This document shows, piece after piece, positions 50,238-58,803 of a stretch of DNA of 64,000 nucleotides. The DNA is from Methylobacterium sp. (GTDB lineage Bacteria; Pseudomonadota; Alphaproteobacteria; Rhizobiales; Beijerinckiaceae): contig JADCCN010000001.1 in assembly GCA_020252645.1 (NCBI GenBank), positions 208,099-272,098 of the forward strand, given 5' to 3'. How positions within the stretch are numbered: the first letter of the stretch is position 1; every line of letters starts with the position of its first letter. Made by a program: the position numbers and the translations under genes. A model generated the notes under the pieces. The model saw only the letters and a list, made by a program, of their open reading frames with translations. It was not told the DNA's origin and did no database searches.

Positions 50238-51391
50238 CACATCACCTCGATATCAGCCTGGAGGGCGCCTGCCGCCTTGATCGCCTGCAGGATCGAGATC
50301 AGGTCGCGCGGGCCCACGCCCAGGGCATTGAGGCCATCCACCAATTCGCGGAGCGAGACGGAGTCCCGCACGATCGCGAGCTTCCTCCTGTCATCCGTAT
50401 CGACCCGGATGCCGGTGCGCGGCACCACCACGGTCTGCCCGCGGGAGAACGGCTCGGGCTGGGAAACTTCCGGCTGTTCGGTAATGGTCACGGTCAGATT
50501 GCCCTGCGCCACCGCCACCTGGCTGACGCGCACATCCTTGCCCATCACGATGATGCCGGAGCGCTCGTCGATCATCACACGGGCGCGCTGGTCGGGCTCG
50601 ATGCGCAGCTGCTCCACTTCGGTCAGCAGGCGCACCATGTTGCCCGGAAACGCGCGCGGAACCTGCACGACCACGGTCGAGGGGTCGGTCGGCTCTGCCG
50701 TGTCCGCGCCAAGGAAATCGTTGATGGCCGCCGCAATGCGCCGGGCCGTGGTGAGATCCGGGTTGCGCAGCGACAGGCGCAGATTGTTGAGCTTGTTGAG
50801 CTGGAAATCCACCTCCCGCTCGATCAGCGCGCCATTCGCGATGCGGCCCACAGTGGGGACGCCGCGCGTGATTCGCGCCGCTTCGCCCTCGGCCGCGAAG
50901 CCGGATATGGCAAGCGAGCCCTGCGCCACGGCATAGACCTCGCCATCGGCGCCCAGGAGCGGGGTGGCCAGAAGTGTCGCGCCCTGCAGGGACTTCGCAT
51001 CGCAGAGCGCGGAAACGGTCACATCAAGGCGCGTGCCCTGCGTGGAGAAGGCTGGAAGGTTCGCCGTGACCATCACGGCCGCGATGTTGGCGGTGCGGAT
51101 ATTCGCGCCGCGCGTGTTCACCCCAAGGCGCTCCATCATGGCCTGCATGGACTGGCGGGTCATCGGGCAGTTGTTCAGCGTATCGCCCGTGCCGTTGAGG
51201 CCGGTGACAAGACCATAGCCCACAAGCTGGTTCTCGCGCACGCCCTCGACATTCGCGAGGTCCTTGATGCGCGAGAGCGCCTTCGCATCCGGCGTTGCCA
51301 CCAGCACGATGCCGACGGCCGCGAGGCTCGCCGCCAGAACGATATCGCGCAGGCCTCCCAGCCGCTCGATCAATCCAGAGTTCATCCGCAT
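50237..51391 (-). CDS. flgI: Flagellar P-ring protein FlgI
   Basis: Periplasmic P-ring subunit of 384 residues. A signal peptide (about residues 10-40, cleaved after AKA) is followed by RIKDLANVEGVRENQLVGYGLVTGLNGTGD, the family opening, and later ALIEREVDFQL and the C-terminal LVDGLNALGVGPRDLISILQAIKAAGALQADIEVM. ATG at 51391 has AGGAG eight bases upstream. It heads flgI-flgJ-flgN, is preceded by a near-consensus sigma-54 site and is divergent from fliX, the same arrangement as in Caulobacter. Confidence 0.95.
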   Translation of the reverse strand: MRMNSGLIERLGGLRDIVLAASLAAVGIVLVATPDAKALSRIKDLANVEGVRENQLVGYGLVTGLNGTGDTLNNCPMTRQSMQAMMERLGVNTRGANIRTANIAAVMVTANLPAFSTQGTRLDVTVSALCDAKSLQGATLLATPLLGADGEVYAVAQGSLAISGFAAEGEAARITRGVPTVGRIANGALIEREVDFQLNKLNNLRLSLRNPDLTTARRIAAAINDFLGADTAEPTDPSTVVVQVPRAFPGNMVRLLTEVEQLRIEPDQRARVMIDERSGIIVMGKDVRVSQVAVAQGNLTVTITEQPEVSQPEPFSRGQTVVVPRTGIRVDTDDRRKLAIVRDSVSLRELVDGLNALGVGPRDLISILQAIKAAGALQADIEVM

Positions 51392-51502
51392 GCCTCTTGC
51401 TCCTGGTCGCGTCGGGACCGTTTTGCTTCGGGTCAAACCGCTACGCTTGCTCGAATTCGGGTGAACGCACGCGAGACAGGAGACGTTCTGCCGCCTTTGC
51501 CT

Positions 51503-51517
51503 GCGATTGGCGTGCCA
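51503..51517 (-). promoter_or_regulatory. Sigma-54 (RpoN) promoter of flgI
   Basis: TGGCACGCCAATCGC on the minus strand has one mismatch to TGGCACG-N4-TTGC, 112 bp before the flgI start. On the other side of this 334-bp divergent region, TTAACCAC (51645-51652, seven of eight bases of the CtrA half-site) lies about 75 bp before fliX. In between, the DNA is AT-rich with no other obvious feature. Confidence 0.75.
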
Positions 51518-51725
51518 AAGGAAAATAGAGGCTAAGCCTCTTGAAAGACTAACGAAAATTTTTCAAACTTTCTGCGGTTCATCTTCCATTGCCCGGCATT
51601 TTTCGCCTCATGCGGCAAAATTTTCCTGCCCTGGTTACCCTCGCTTAACCACCTTTGCCGCACATTTCGGAAACCGGCGAAGGTTCGGGGGGAAACCGGG
51701 CTTCCGGAAGAGGTTTGGAAAGCCG

Positions 51726-52160
51726 ATGCGGATTGTCGACCAGAGGAACGTGAACGCTGTCGCTTCCAACCGTTCCGCCCGTGCGGGCGGGGCTGCGGGC
51801 GGGGCTGCGGGCGCGCGCTTCACGCTTGATTCCGGCCCGGCCACGGTGAAGGCCGAAGGTTCCGCGCCGGCCTCGATACTCGGCGGTCTCGAAGCGCTGA
51901 TTGCCATCCAGTCCGAGGACACGACCAAGGAGCGTCGTCGCCGGGGCGTGCGCCGCGGACAGAGCCTGCTCGACCTGCTTGACGAACTGAAGATCGCCCT
52001 CCTCTCCGGCGCGCTGACGCCCGATCTGCAGAACCGCCTCGCGGCCGCGATGCGCGACGAGAGCTTCAGCGGAGACCCGCGACTCGACGGAATTCTCGAA
52101 AGCATCGACCTGCGCGCTGCCGTGGAACTCGCCAAGTTGCGCAAGTCCCAGCACGGTTGA
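51726..52160 (+). CDS. fliX: Flagellar assembly regulator FliX
   Basis: Class II flagellar assembly regulator of 144 residues that links hook-basal-body completion to activation of the sigma-54 activator FlbD. The N-terminal 45 residues are Ala/Gly-rich and disordered. The conserved part is LGGLEALIAIQSEDTTKERRRRGVRRGQSLLDLLDELKIALLSGALTPDLQNRL in order. Its presence predicts FlbD elsewhere and fits the sigma-54 sites seen before flgE1, flgE2 and flgI. ATG at 51726 was chosen; the frame is open for another 73 codons upstream without homology. Confidence 0.9.
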   Translation: MRIVDQRNVNAVASNRSARAGGAAGGAAGARFTLDSGPATVKAEGSAPASILGGLEALIAIQSEDTTKERRRRGVRRGQSLLDLLDELKIALLSGALTPDLQNRLAAAMRDESFSGDPRLDGILESIDLRAAVELAKLRKSQHG

Positions 52161-52325
52161 CCGTCTCATTTCCAACATTTTGCGACGCCTTGTCGCAGGT
52201 TAGTCGTGCTTTTGAGCCCTCATCCCACGTTTCTGTGATATAGCCCCGCGCCGTCATTGTTTCGTTGCGGCTCCCGCGTTATGTGCGGGCGGAATCGTTG
52301 CGTAGCTTCAGGGGAGTGAGTCGAG

Positions 52326-52811
52326 ATGGCGCGCAGGGCGGAAGAAATGATCGAAGCTGCAACCGCAAGAGCAGGCGCAAAGCTCCCGCCGGGCAAGGTC
52401 GTCAATCTCGAATCAGGCTATCGTCCCAGTGAGGACGAGCCCTTCATGAATGACCGGCAGCGCGAATATTTCCGCCGCAAGCTGGTTGCCTGGAAGGACG
52501 AGATCATCCGCGACGCGGAATTGACCCTCACCGCCATGCAGGCCGATACCGATGCGCATCCCGATCTCGTGGATCGCGCCTCGTCGGAAGGCGATCGCGC
52601 CATCGAACTGCGCGCGCGGGATCGCCAGCGCAAGCTTATCGCCAAGATCGACGCGGCGCTCGCCCGCATCGAAGACGGCTCCTATGGCTATTGTGAGGAA
52701 ACCGGCGAGCCCATCACGCTGGCCCGCCTCGATGCCCGCCCCATCGCGACCCTGTCCATCGAGGCGCAGGAGCGTCATGAGCGGCGCGAGAAAATCTATC
52801 GCGATGATTGA
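52326..52811 (+). CDS. dksA: RNA polymerase-binding transcription factor DksA
   Basis: DksA of 161 residues that enters the RNA polymerase secondary channel and works with ppGpp at rRNA and amino-acid promoters. The coiled-coil tip carries the required DxxDxA (Asp80, Asp83, Ala85). The zinc-finger region YGYCEETGEPI has only Cys123; the other three cysteines are replaced, as in several alphaproteobacterial DksAs that function without zinc. AGGGGAG lies about ten bases before the ATG. It is monocistronic, between fliX and the nitronate monooxygenase gene. Confidence 0.93.
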   Translation: MARRAEEMIEAATARAGAKLPPGKVVNLESGYRPSEDEPFMNDRQREYFRRKLVAWKDEIIRDAELTLTAMQADTDAHPDLVDRASSEGDRAIELRARDRQRKLIAKIDAALARIEDGSYGYCEETGEPITLARLDARPIATLSIEAQERHERREKIYRDD

Positions 52812-52841
52812 CACCCGCCCGGCTGAGCGGGAATCTGGCCG

Positions 52842-53915
52842 ATGCTTTTCCAAGCGCTCGCCATGCCGATTATCCAGGCGCCGATGCTCGGCGCGGGCGC
52901 CGAGGCGCTGACCTTGGCGGTTTCGCGCGCGGGCGGCATGGGTTCGCTCGCCGCCGCCGCCCTGGGTCCGGCGGCGCTGACCGCCGCCGTGGCCAGATTG
53001 CGCACGGAAACCGACAAGTCCTTCGCGATCAATCTTTTCATCCTGCCGCCGACCCAGGCGGATCTGGCGGAGGTGCGCGACGCCATGGCGCGCCTCGCCC
53101 CGTGGCGCGAGCGCTATGGCCTGCCCGCGCAGAACATTCCCAACCAATGGGCGGAGCCCTTCGAACCGCAATTCGCGGCTCTTGTGGAAGCAGCACCCCC
53201 GGCAGCCTCCTTCACCTTCGGCATCCTCACGCGCGATCAGGTTTCTGCGCTGAAATCCCGCGGGACTTTCGTCGTCGGCACCGCGACGACGGTTGCCGAA
53301 GCGAAGGCTTGGGAAGCGGTGGGGGCGGATGCGGTTTGCGCGCAGGGCTTCGAGGCCGGCGGGCATCGCGGCACCTTCCTGAAGGATGTCGGCGAAAGCC
53401 AGATCGGAATGCTGGCACTTCTCTCGACCATCCGCGAGGCCATTGGCCTGCCGGTCATCGCGGCCGGCGGCATCAGCGATGGCAAGGCGATCGCGGCGGT
53501 GCTCGCCATGGGGGCTGCGGCGGTGCAGATCGGCACGGCCTACCTTCTCTCCGAAGAAGCTGCGACCAGCGCGCCCTGGCGTCGTGCGATTGCCGAGGTC
53601 GCCGATGATGCGACCCATCTCACGCGCGTCTTCTCGGGGCGCTATGCGCGCGGCATCGAGAACGATTTCATGCGCGAGATGCAGGTGTTTTCGGATGAGA
53701 TTCCAGCCTATCCCATCCAGAATGCGCTGACCCAGGAGTTGCGCGCGGCTGCCGCAAGAGCCGGCGACGCGCAGCTGCTGTCGCTTTGGGCCGGGCAGAG
53801 TGTCAAGCTCGCGCGGCCAGGGGCTGCTGCCGAGATCACCCGCCAACTCTGGTCCGAGGCGCAGGCCGCCTTGCGCGAGACTGCACGTCGCTATGCGGGA
53901 GAAGGATCAGCATGA
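52842..53915 (+). CDS. Nitronate monooxygenase (NMO/2-nitropropane dioxygenase family)
   Basis: FMN-dependent TIM-barrel enzyme of 357 residues that oxidises alkyl nitronates such as propionate 3-nitronate. Motifs include the opening PIIQAPMLGAGAEALTLAVSRAGGMGSL, ADAVCAQGFEAGGHRG near 160-175 (FMN and catalytic His region), PVIAAGGISDG near 205 and AAAVQIGTAYLLSEEA near 225-240. It overlaps the glutathione S-transferase gene by 4 bp (ATGA). The pairing suggests detoxification of nitro or related electrophilic compounds. Confidence 0.87.
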   Translation: MLFQALAMPIIQAPMLGAGAEALTLAVSRAGGMGSLAAAALGPAALTAAVARLRTETDKSFAINLFILPPTQADLAEVRDAMARLAPWRERYGLPAQNIPNQWAEPFEPQFAALVEAAPPAASFTFGILTRDQVSALKSRGTFVVGTATTVAEAKAWEAVGADAVCAQGFEAGGHRGTFLKDVGESQIGMLALLSTIREAIGLPVIAAGGISDGKAIAAVLAMGAAAVQIGTAYLLSEEAATSAPWRRAIAEVADDATHLTRVFSGRYARGIENDFMREMQVFSDEIPAYPIQNALTQELRAAAARAGDAQLLSLWAGQSVKLARPGAAAEITRQLWSEAQAALRETARRYAGEGSA

Positions 53916-54538
53916 CCATGAAGCTCTATTATGCCCCCGGCACCATCGCGCTGGCCTGTCATATCGCGCTGGCCGAGGCCGGTGCGGAATATCAGGCCAT
54001 CGCGCTGGACTTCACCAAGAACGAGCAGCGCAGCGAGGCCTATCTTGCCATCAACCCTAAGGGCCGCGTGCCAGCGCTGACCACGGAACGCGGCATTCTC
54101 ACGGAGACGCCGGCGATCCTCACCTTCATCGCGCAGAGTTTCCCCGCCGCGCGACTCGCCCCGCTGGATGATGCCTTCGCCTTTGCGGAGCTTCAGTCCT
54201 TCATGGCCTATCTCTCCTCCACGATGCACGTCGCGACTGCGCATTTCCGCCGGGCCGCGCGCTGGGCAGACCAGGAGAGCTCCTTCGCCGATATGCGCGC
54301 CAAGGTGCCGCAGAACACGCGGGATTGCTGCCGCCTGATCGAGGCCGAGTATTTCGATGGCCCATGGGTAATGGGCGCGGATTACACCATCGCCGACCCC
54401 TATCTCTTCACCCTCACCGGCTGGCTCGAGCGTTTCGAGATCGATGTGAACGAATTCCCGAAAATCGCCGCGCACCGGCAGGCCATGCAGGCCCGCGTGG
54501 CCGTGCGTCGTGTGCTGGCCGAGCAGGCCCCGGCCTGA
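53912..54538 (+). CDS. Glutathione S-transferase
   Basis: Cytosolic GST of 208 residues with a thioredoxin-fold N-terminal domain (KLYYAPGTIALACHIALAEAGAEY, then NPKGRVPALTTERGILTETPAILTFIA with the cis-Pro and the glutathione-binding Glu-Thr). An all-helical C-terminal domain follows (GADYTIADPYLFTLTGWLERF). It resembles beta-class bacterial GSTs, with GTIALACH in the place of the class's SPGACSLAPH motif; Cys18 is a possible catalytic residue. It is translationally coupled to the nitronate monooxygenase gene. Confidence 0.88.
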   Translation: MTMKLYYAPGTIALACHIALAEAGAEYQAIALDFTKNEQRSEAYLAINPKGRVPALTTERGILTETPAILTFIAQSFPAARLAPLDDAFAFAELQSFMAYLSSTMHVATAHFRRAARWADQESSFADMRAKVPQNTRDCCRLIEAEYFDGPWVMGADYTIADPYLFTLTGWLERFEIDVNEFPKIAAHRQAMQARVAVRRVLAEQAPA

Positions 54539-54562
54539 ACCCTTTCAAGACAGGAGCAGATC

Positions 54563-56059
54563 ATGATCACCTACGGACATTTCATCGGGGGCAAGCATGT
54601 GCCCGGCAAATCGGGTCGCTTCGCGGATGTCTATCAGCCGATGGATGGCTCGTTGCGCGGCAAGGTCGCGCTCGCCTCCAGGGAGGAGCTGCGCGCGGCG
54701 GTGGAGAATGCGATGGCCGCGCAAGGCGCCTGGGCCGCCACCAACCCCCAGCGCCGCATGCGCGTGATGATGAAGTTCATCGAGCTCGTGGCGAAATACA
54801 ACGACGAACTCGCCGATATCCTCGCGCGCGAGCATGGCAAGACCATTCCGGATGCGAAGGGCGACATCCAGCGCGGTGTGGAAGTGATCGAGGTCTGCCT
54901 CGGCGCGCCGCATATGCTCAAGGGCGAGTTCACCGATGGCGCCGGCCCGGGCATCGACATCTATTCGATGCGCCAGCCCCTGGGTGTGGTGGCAGGGATT
55001 ACCCCGTTCAACTTCCCCGCGATGATCCCGATGTGGAAGCTCGGCCCGGCGATCATCTGCGGCAACGCCTTCATCCTGAAGCCCTCCGAGCGTGATCCCG
55101 GCGTGCCGATGCGCTTGGCCGAGATCCTGATCGAGGCCGGCCTGCCGCCGGGAATCTGCAATGTCGTCAATGGCGACAAGGAAAGCGTCGACGCGATCAT
55201 CGAGGACCCGGATATCAAGGCGATCGGCTTTGTGGGCTCCACCCCGATCGGCGAATACATCTACGGCCGGGGCTGCGCGGCGGGCAAGCGCGTGCAGGCC
55301 TTCGGTGGCGCCAAGAACCACATGATTATCATGCCGGATGCCGACATGGATCAGGCGGTCGATGCGCTGATCGGCGCCGGCTATGGCGCGGCCGGCGAGC
55401 GCTGCATGGCGATCTCGGTGGCCGTTCCGGTGGGCCAGAAGACGGCGGATGAACTCGTGAAGCGGCTCATCCCGCGCGTCGAGAACCTCAAGGTCGGCCC
55501 CTCCACCGACGGCACGGCCGATTTCGGCCCGCTTGTGACGCGCCAGCACCTCGAGCGCGTGAAGGGCTATGTCGATCTGGGCGTGCAGGAAGGCGCGAAG
55601 CTCGTGGTCGATGGCCGCGGCTTCAGGATGCAGGGCTACGAGAACGGCTTCTACATGGGCGGCTGCCTGTTCGACCATGTGACGCCGGAAATGCGCATCT
55701 ACCGGGAAGAGATCTTCGGGCCCGTCCTCTCGGTGGTGCGCGCGCAGGATTACGAGGCTGGCCTTAAGCTCGCGAACGACCATGAATACGGCAATGGCGT
55801 CGCGATCTTCACCCGCGATGGCGATGCGGCGCGGGATTTCGCCTCGCGCGTCAATGTCGGCATGGTGGGCGTCAACGTGCCGATCCCGGTTCCGCTGGCC
55901 TATTACACCTTCGGCGGCTGGAAGCGTTCGGGTTTCGGCGACCTCAACCAGCACGGGCCGGATGCCTTCCGCTTCTACACGAAAACGAAAACCGTCACCT
56001 CGCGCTGGCCTTCGGGCATCAAACAGGGTGCGGATTTCGTGATCCCCATGATGCGCTGA
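54563..56059 (+). CDS. mmsA: Methylmalonate-semialdehyde dehydrogenase (CoA-acylating)
   Basis: Aldehyde dehydrogenase of 498 residues that produces propionyl-CoA or acetyl-CoA from methylmalonate or malonate semialdehyde in valine and myo-inositol breakdown (IolA). Key parts are GVVAGITPFNFPAMIPMWKLGPAI, FVGSTPIGEYIY and the active site GYGAAGERCMAISV with Cys281. The C terminus TKTVTSRWPSGI is typical of the MmsA subgroup. AGGAG precedes the ATG. It could serve the iolD-E-B operon about 50 kb away. A terminator follows. Confidence 0.94.
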   Translation: MITYGHFIGGKHVPGKSGRFADVYQPMDGSLRGKVALASREELRAAVENAMAAQGAWAATNPQRRMRVMMKFIELVAKYNDELADILAREHGKTIPDAKGDIQRGVEVIEVCLGAPHMLKGEFTDGAGPGIDIYSMRQPLGVVAGITPFNFPAMIPMWKLGPAIICGNAFILKPSERDPGVPMRLAEILIEAGLPPGICNVVNGDKESVDAIIEDPDIKAIGFVGSTPIGEYIYGRGCAAGKRVQAFGGAKNHMIIMPDADMDQAVDALIGAGYGAAGERCMAISVAVPVGQKTADELVKRLIPRVENLKVGPSTDGTADFGPLVTRQHLERVKGYVDLGVQEGAKLVVDGRGFRMQGYENGFYMGGCLFDHVTPEMRIYREEIFGPVLSVVRAQDYEAGLKLANDHEYGNGVAIFTRDGDAARDFASRVNVGMVGVNVPIPVPLAYYTFGGWKRSGFGDLNQHGPDAFRFYTKTKTVTSRWPSGIKQGADFVIPMMR

Positions 56060-56083
56060 GCCCTCGGCATGTGCCGAACCTCC

Positions 56084-56114
56084 GGGTCCGCCTTTTCCAA
56101 GGCGGGCCCTTTTT
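56084..56114 (+). terminator. Intrinsic terminator after mmsA
   Basis: GGGTCCGCCTT-TTCC-AAGGCGGGCCC pairs with one G-T wobble and is followed by TTTTT, 25 bases after the mmsA stop. Because the MBL-fold gene ends here on the other strand, it may serve both. Confidence 0.85.
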
Positions 56115-56132
56115 CGTTTGGCCTCAAGGCGA

Positions 56133-57092
56133 TCAGGTAAGGTCGCCCCACTGCGCCGGCACGTAGCGATAGGCCTGACCATCTCGGAGGATGCGCCCGA
56201 AGCCGGGGAAGGGCACGTGGGTCGCTGCAATGGGGATGGCGTCGGTCGCAACCATGTCGAAGATCTTCCTGCGCGTCTCGGCTGCCTGCTTGCCGTCGCC
56301 ATCGAAAGCAAACACCGTGTCCGGCCGCAGGGTGTGGAACAGCGCGTGGTGGAGCGTATCGCCCGCGATCAGCAGTTGATCCTTGCCGGAGGAGACGCGG
56401 ATCACCGCGTGGCCCGGCGTGTGGCCGGCGGCGAGCTGCAGCGTCAGGCCGGGAGCCACCTCTCCGTCCTTCACCTTGCGGGTGCGATTGGCATAGGGCT
56501 TCAGCGCGTTGCGGGCGGAGAGGAAGAATGGTTTCGCGGCTTCCGGCGCGCGCGAGAAGGTGCCCTCGTCGAGCCAGAAACCGGCTTCGTTCTCGTGCAG
56601 GATCACCTCGGCATTGCGGAAGCGGGCCTTGCCTTCCGAGGTGATCAGCCCTTCCGCATGGTCCGGATGGGCGTGCGTGAGGATCACGGCATCGATCTGG
56701 CCCGGCTCGATGCCGGCGGCGGCGAGATTGGCACGCATGCGCCCCAAGGACGGCCCGAAAGCCTTGTTGGAACCCATGCCAGTATCAATGAGATAGGTCT
56801 TTGCGCCGGTATTCACCACGAAGGCGTTGATGGCCGTGGGCGCCATCGCCTTCTCGCCGGCCGTCGCGAGGATTCGGCGGGCTTCCGCCGGGTCGAGGTT
56901 CGTGAAGGCCTCGATGCCGATCGGTCCGAACCCGTCGCTCAGCGCGGTGATCTCGATGGACCCGATCTTCTGGCGAAAGACGCCAGCCACCTGCCGACCG
57001 GAGAGCGGTGCCTTGGAAAGAGCGGGGAGGCCGGTTGCGCCCAGCGAGGCGGCGGCAAGGGAGGAGGCAAGCAGGGAGCGACGTGAGATCAT
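56133..57092 (-). CDS. Exported MBL-fold metallo-hydrolase
   Basis: Metallo-beta-lactamase-fold hydrolase of 319 residues. A twin-arginine-type signal (SRRSLLASSLAAASLGATG) begins at residue 3, predicting Tat export to the periplasm. The zinc ligands are in THAHPDHAEG (His140, His142, Asp144, His145), with later His residues in AAGHTPGHAV and Asp in IAGDTLHH. This resembles the quorum-quenching lactonase and MBL-fold hydrolase groups, but the substrate cannot be assigned. AAAGGA precedes the ATG. It is divergent from a TetR regulator with direct repeats between them, so it is the likely target of that regulator. Confidence 0.86.
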   Translation of the reverse strand: MISRRSLLASSLAAASLGATGLPALSKAPLSGRQVAGVFRQKIGSIEITALSDGFGPIGIEAFTNLDPAEARRILATAGEKAMAPTAINAFVVNTGAKTYLIDTGMGSNKAFGPSLGRMRANLAAAGIEPGQIDAVILTHAHPDHAEGLITSEGKARFRNAEVILHENEAGFWLDEGTFSRAPEAAKPFFLSARNALKPYANRTRKVKDGEVAPGLTLQLAAGHTPGHAVIRVSSGKDQLLIAGDTLHHALFHTLRPDTVFAFDGDGKQAAETRRKIFDMVATDAIPIAATHVPFPGFGRILRDGQAYRYVPAQWGDLT

Positions 57093-57166
57093 GGGATCGA
57101 TCCTTTCAGGACTGCGACGTCGAACACATTCAAACGGTGACAAAAGCGGCCGGAATGATTATGTCC

Positions 57167-57232
57167 TGATCGGAACAAATATGGGCAGCCGAACGCCCTG
57201 TCAATAATTATGATCGGATCGGTACAAAAATG
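57167..57232. promoter_or_regulatory. Direct repeats between the MBL-fold and TetR genes (putative operator)
   Basis: TGATCGGAACAAATATG at 57167-57183 and TCGGATCGGTACAAAAATG at 57214-57232 share GATCGG-[A/T]-ACAAA-[A/T]-ATG with about 50 bp between them. The second overlaps the TetR start codon. The 137-bp region is AT-rich compared with its surroundings. TetR autorepression and control of the hydrolase gene are the likely function. Confidence 0.5.
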
Positions 57233-57877
57233 ATGACCCGCCCGCGTGGCCGCCCGCGCGCCTTCGATCGAGAGATCGCCTTGCGTTCCGCGCAGCGTTT
57301 CATCTGGCAACATGGCTTTGAAGCGATGTCGCTCTCGCAGCTCGAGGACGCGATGGGAATTCGCAGATCGAGCCTTTATTCGGCCTTCGGCTCCAAGCTT
57401 GGGCTGCTCGGCGAAGCTGCCGATCTCTACCTCGCGGATTTCGCGAAACAGAGGGCCGAAGTGCTGCCGGGTATCCGCTCGACTCTCGGCCGGCTGGAGG
57501 CCATGTTCGGACTATTCGCCACGAATTTCGCCGCGTCGGGCGGGCCGCTCGGCTGCTTTCTCTGCTCGGCCGCGCATTCCTGCTCCAATGAAAATGCAGA
57601 AGCCGTGGACCTCCTGATCATCCGGCGGAAAGCCTTTGCGGAGTTGATCCGCGCAGAACTGGAGACGGGTGTCCAGTCGGGTGAATTCATTCTGGAAACG
57701 CCCGTCGCAGCGCTCACGGATTTTCTCGTGAGCGTCGTTCAAGGCATGTCGATTGGCGCCCGCGATGGCAAGCCGGTGGATTCCCTTCGGCAGATTGCGA
57801 CCTTCGCGCTGTCCGTCCCCGCGCGCTATGTGGCACCAAAGGATGCTTCGCCAGATCCGGCTGCGACAGCACTCTGA
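57230..57877 (+). CDS. TetR/AcrR-family transcriptional regulator
   Basis: Regulator of 215 residues. The N-terminal TetR DNA-binding domain spans about 10-60 (RPRAFDREIALRSAQRFIWQHGFEAMSLSQLEDAMGIRRSSLYSAFGSK in order), followed by a helical ligand domain with an unusual cluster of cysteines at GGPLGCFLCSAAHSCSNE, which might sense thiol-reactive compounds. A second ATG one codon later is equally possible. It is divergent from the MBL-fold hydrolase gene. Confidence 0.88.
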   Translation: MMTRPRGRPRAFDREIALRSAQRFIWQHGFEAMSLSQLEDAMGIRRSSLYSAFGSKLGLLGEAADLYLADFAKQRAEVLPGIRSTLGRLEAMFGLFATNFAASGGPLGCFLCSAAHSCSNENAEAVDLLIIRRKAFAELIRAELETGVQSGEFILETPVAALTDFLVSVVQGMSIGARDGKPVDSLRQIATFALSVPARYVAPKDASPDPAATAL

Positions 57878-57933
57878 CTGCGGGAGGCGTGTCGGCATCG
57901 CTCCCCGAAGCGTGATCGACAGGCGAGGTGGAG

Positions 57934-58803
57934 ATGTGCCAAACTTCGCCTCGCATGCTGGGTCATCGGGCTTTCCTTCTGTTGCTGGCGCTGTTTCTGG
58001 CCGCTGGATCGGCTGGAGCCGCCCCGCTTTGCGATGGTGAGGGCGGACGCTGCAGCCTCTCCAACGGCTTCTATTTCGCGGAAACCCCGCTGGGCTGGAA
58101 CAGGCGCGATCCGCTGCCCGTGCTGGTGCATTTCCACGGGTTTCGCGAGATTGCCGCCGATGTGATCGCGCGCGAAGACCTGCGCGAGGTCGCGGGTCGG
58201 CTCGGTTTCGCGCTCGTCGTGCCGCAGGGGGAGGGGCAGACCTGGTCGCATCCCGGCTCACCCTCGCAATTGCGCGACGACGTGGCCTTCGCCGAAAGCC
58301 TGCTGGCGGATCTGCGCCAGCGTTTGCCGCTGGATGAGGACCGGCTCTGGGTTTCGGGCTTCAGCCAGGGGGCCTCGATGGTATGGGCGCTTGCCTGTGC
58401 CCGGCCCGGCCTGTTCCGCTTCCACCTTCCCGTCTCCGGCGCTTTCTGGCGGCCGGAGCCGGAAAGCTGCCCGGCCGGCTGGCGGGCCATCCGCCACATC
58501 CACGGCCTCGACGATGTCACCTTCCCGCTGGAGGGGCGGCCCGTGCGCGGCGGCAAGTTCCACCAGGGCCGCATCCGCCATGCCATCGATCTGGCGCGCA
58601 AACTCGGTGTCTGCCGCCCGGCCGAGGAGGATGTCCTGACCACGCTTGGCGCGCTCGGCTGTCGTCGCGCGACAGGCTGCGAGCGCCGGGCCTATCTCGA
58701 GTTCTGCCTGCATGCCGGCGGGCATGATTTCGACCCGAGCTGGCTGGAGGATGGTTTCCGCCTCCTTCCCGAGATCGGTGGGGACAGCGCCCGCGGGCGT
58801 TAA
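57934..58803 (+). CDS. Exported esterase, PHB-depolymerase/LpqC-like
   Basis: Secreted alpha/beta hydrolase of 289 residues. A signal peptide (HRAFLLLLALFLAAGSAGA) is cleaved near residue 29, and the nucleophile elbow is GFSQGAS with Ser144. PVLVHFHGF holds the oxyanion strand, and the catalytic His is probably in HAGGHDF near the C terminus. Cysteine pairs (such as Cys33/Cys40) suggest periplasmic disulfides. It resembles the esterases annotated as polyhydroxybutyrate depolymerase or LpqC, often active on acyl or feruloyl esters. Starts at 57934 (ATG) or 57958 are both compatible with the signal peptide. Confidence 0.82.
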   Translation: MCQTSPRMLGHRAFLLLLALFLAAGSAGAAPLCDGEGGRCSLSNGFYFAETPLGWNRRDPLPVLVHFHGFREIAADVIAREDLREVAGRLGFALVVPQGEGQTWSHPGSPSQLRDDVAFAESLLADLRQRLPLDEDRLWVSGFSQGASMVWALACARPGLFRFHLPVSGAFWRPEPESCPAGWRAIRHIHGLDDVTFPLEGRPVRGGKFHQGRIRHAIDLARKLGVCRPAEEDVLTTLGALGCRRATGCERRAYLEFCLHAGGHDFDPSWLEDGFRLLPEIGGDSARGR

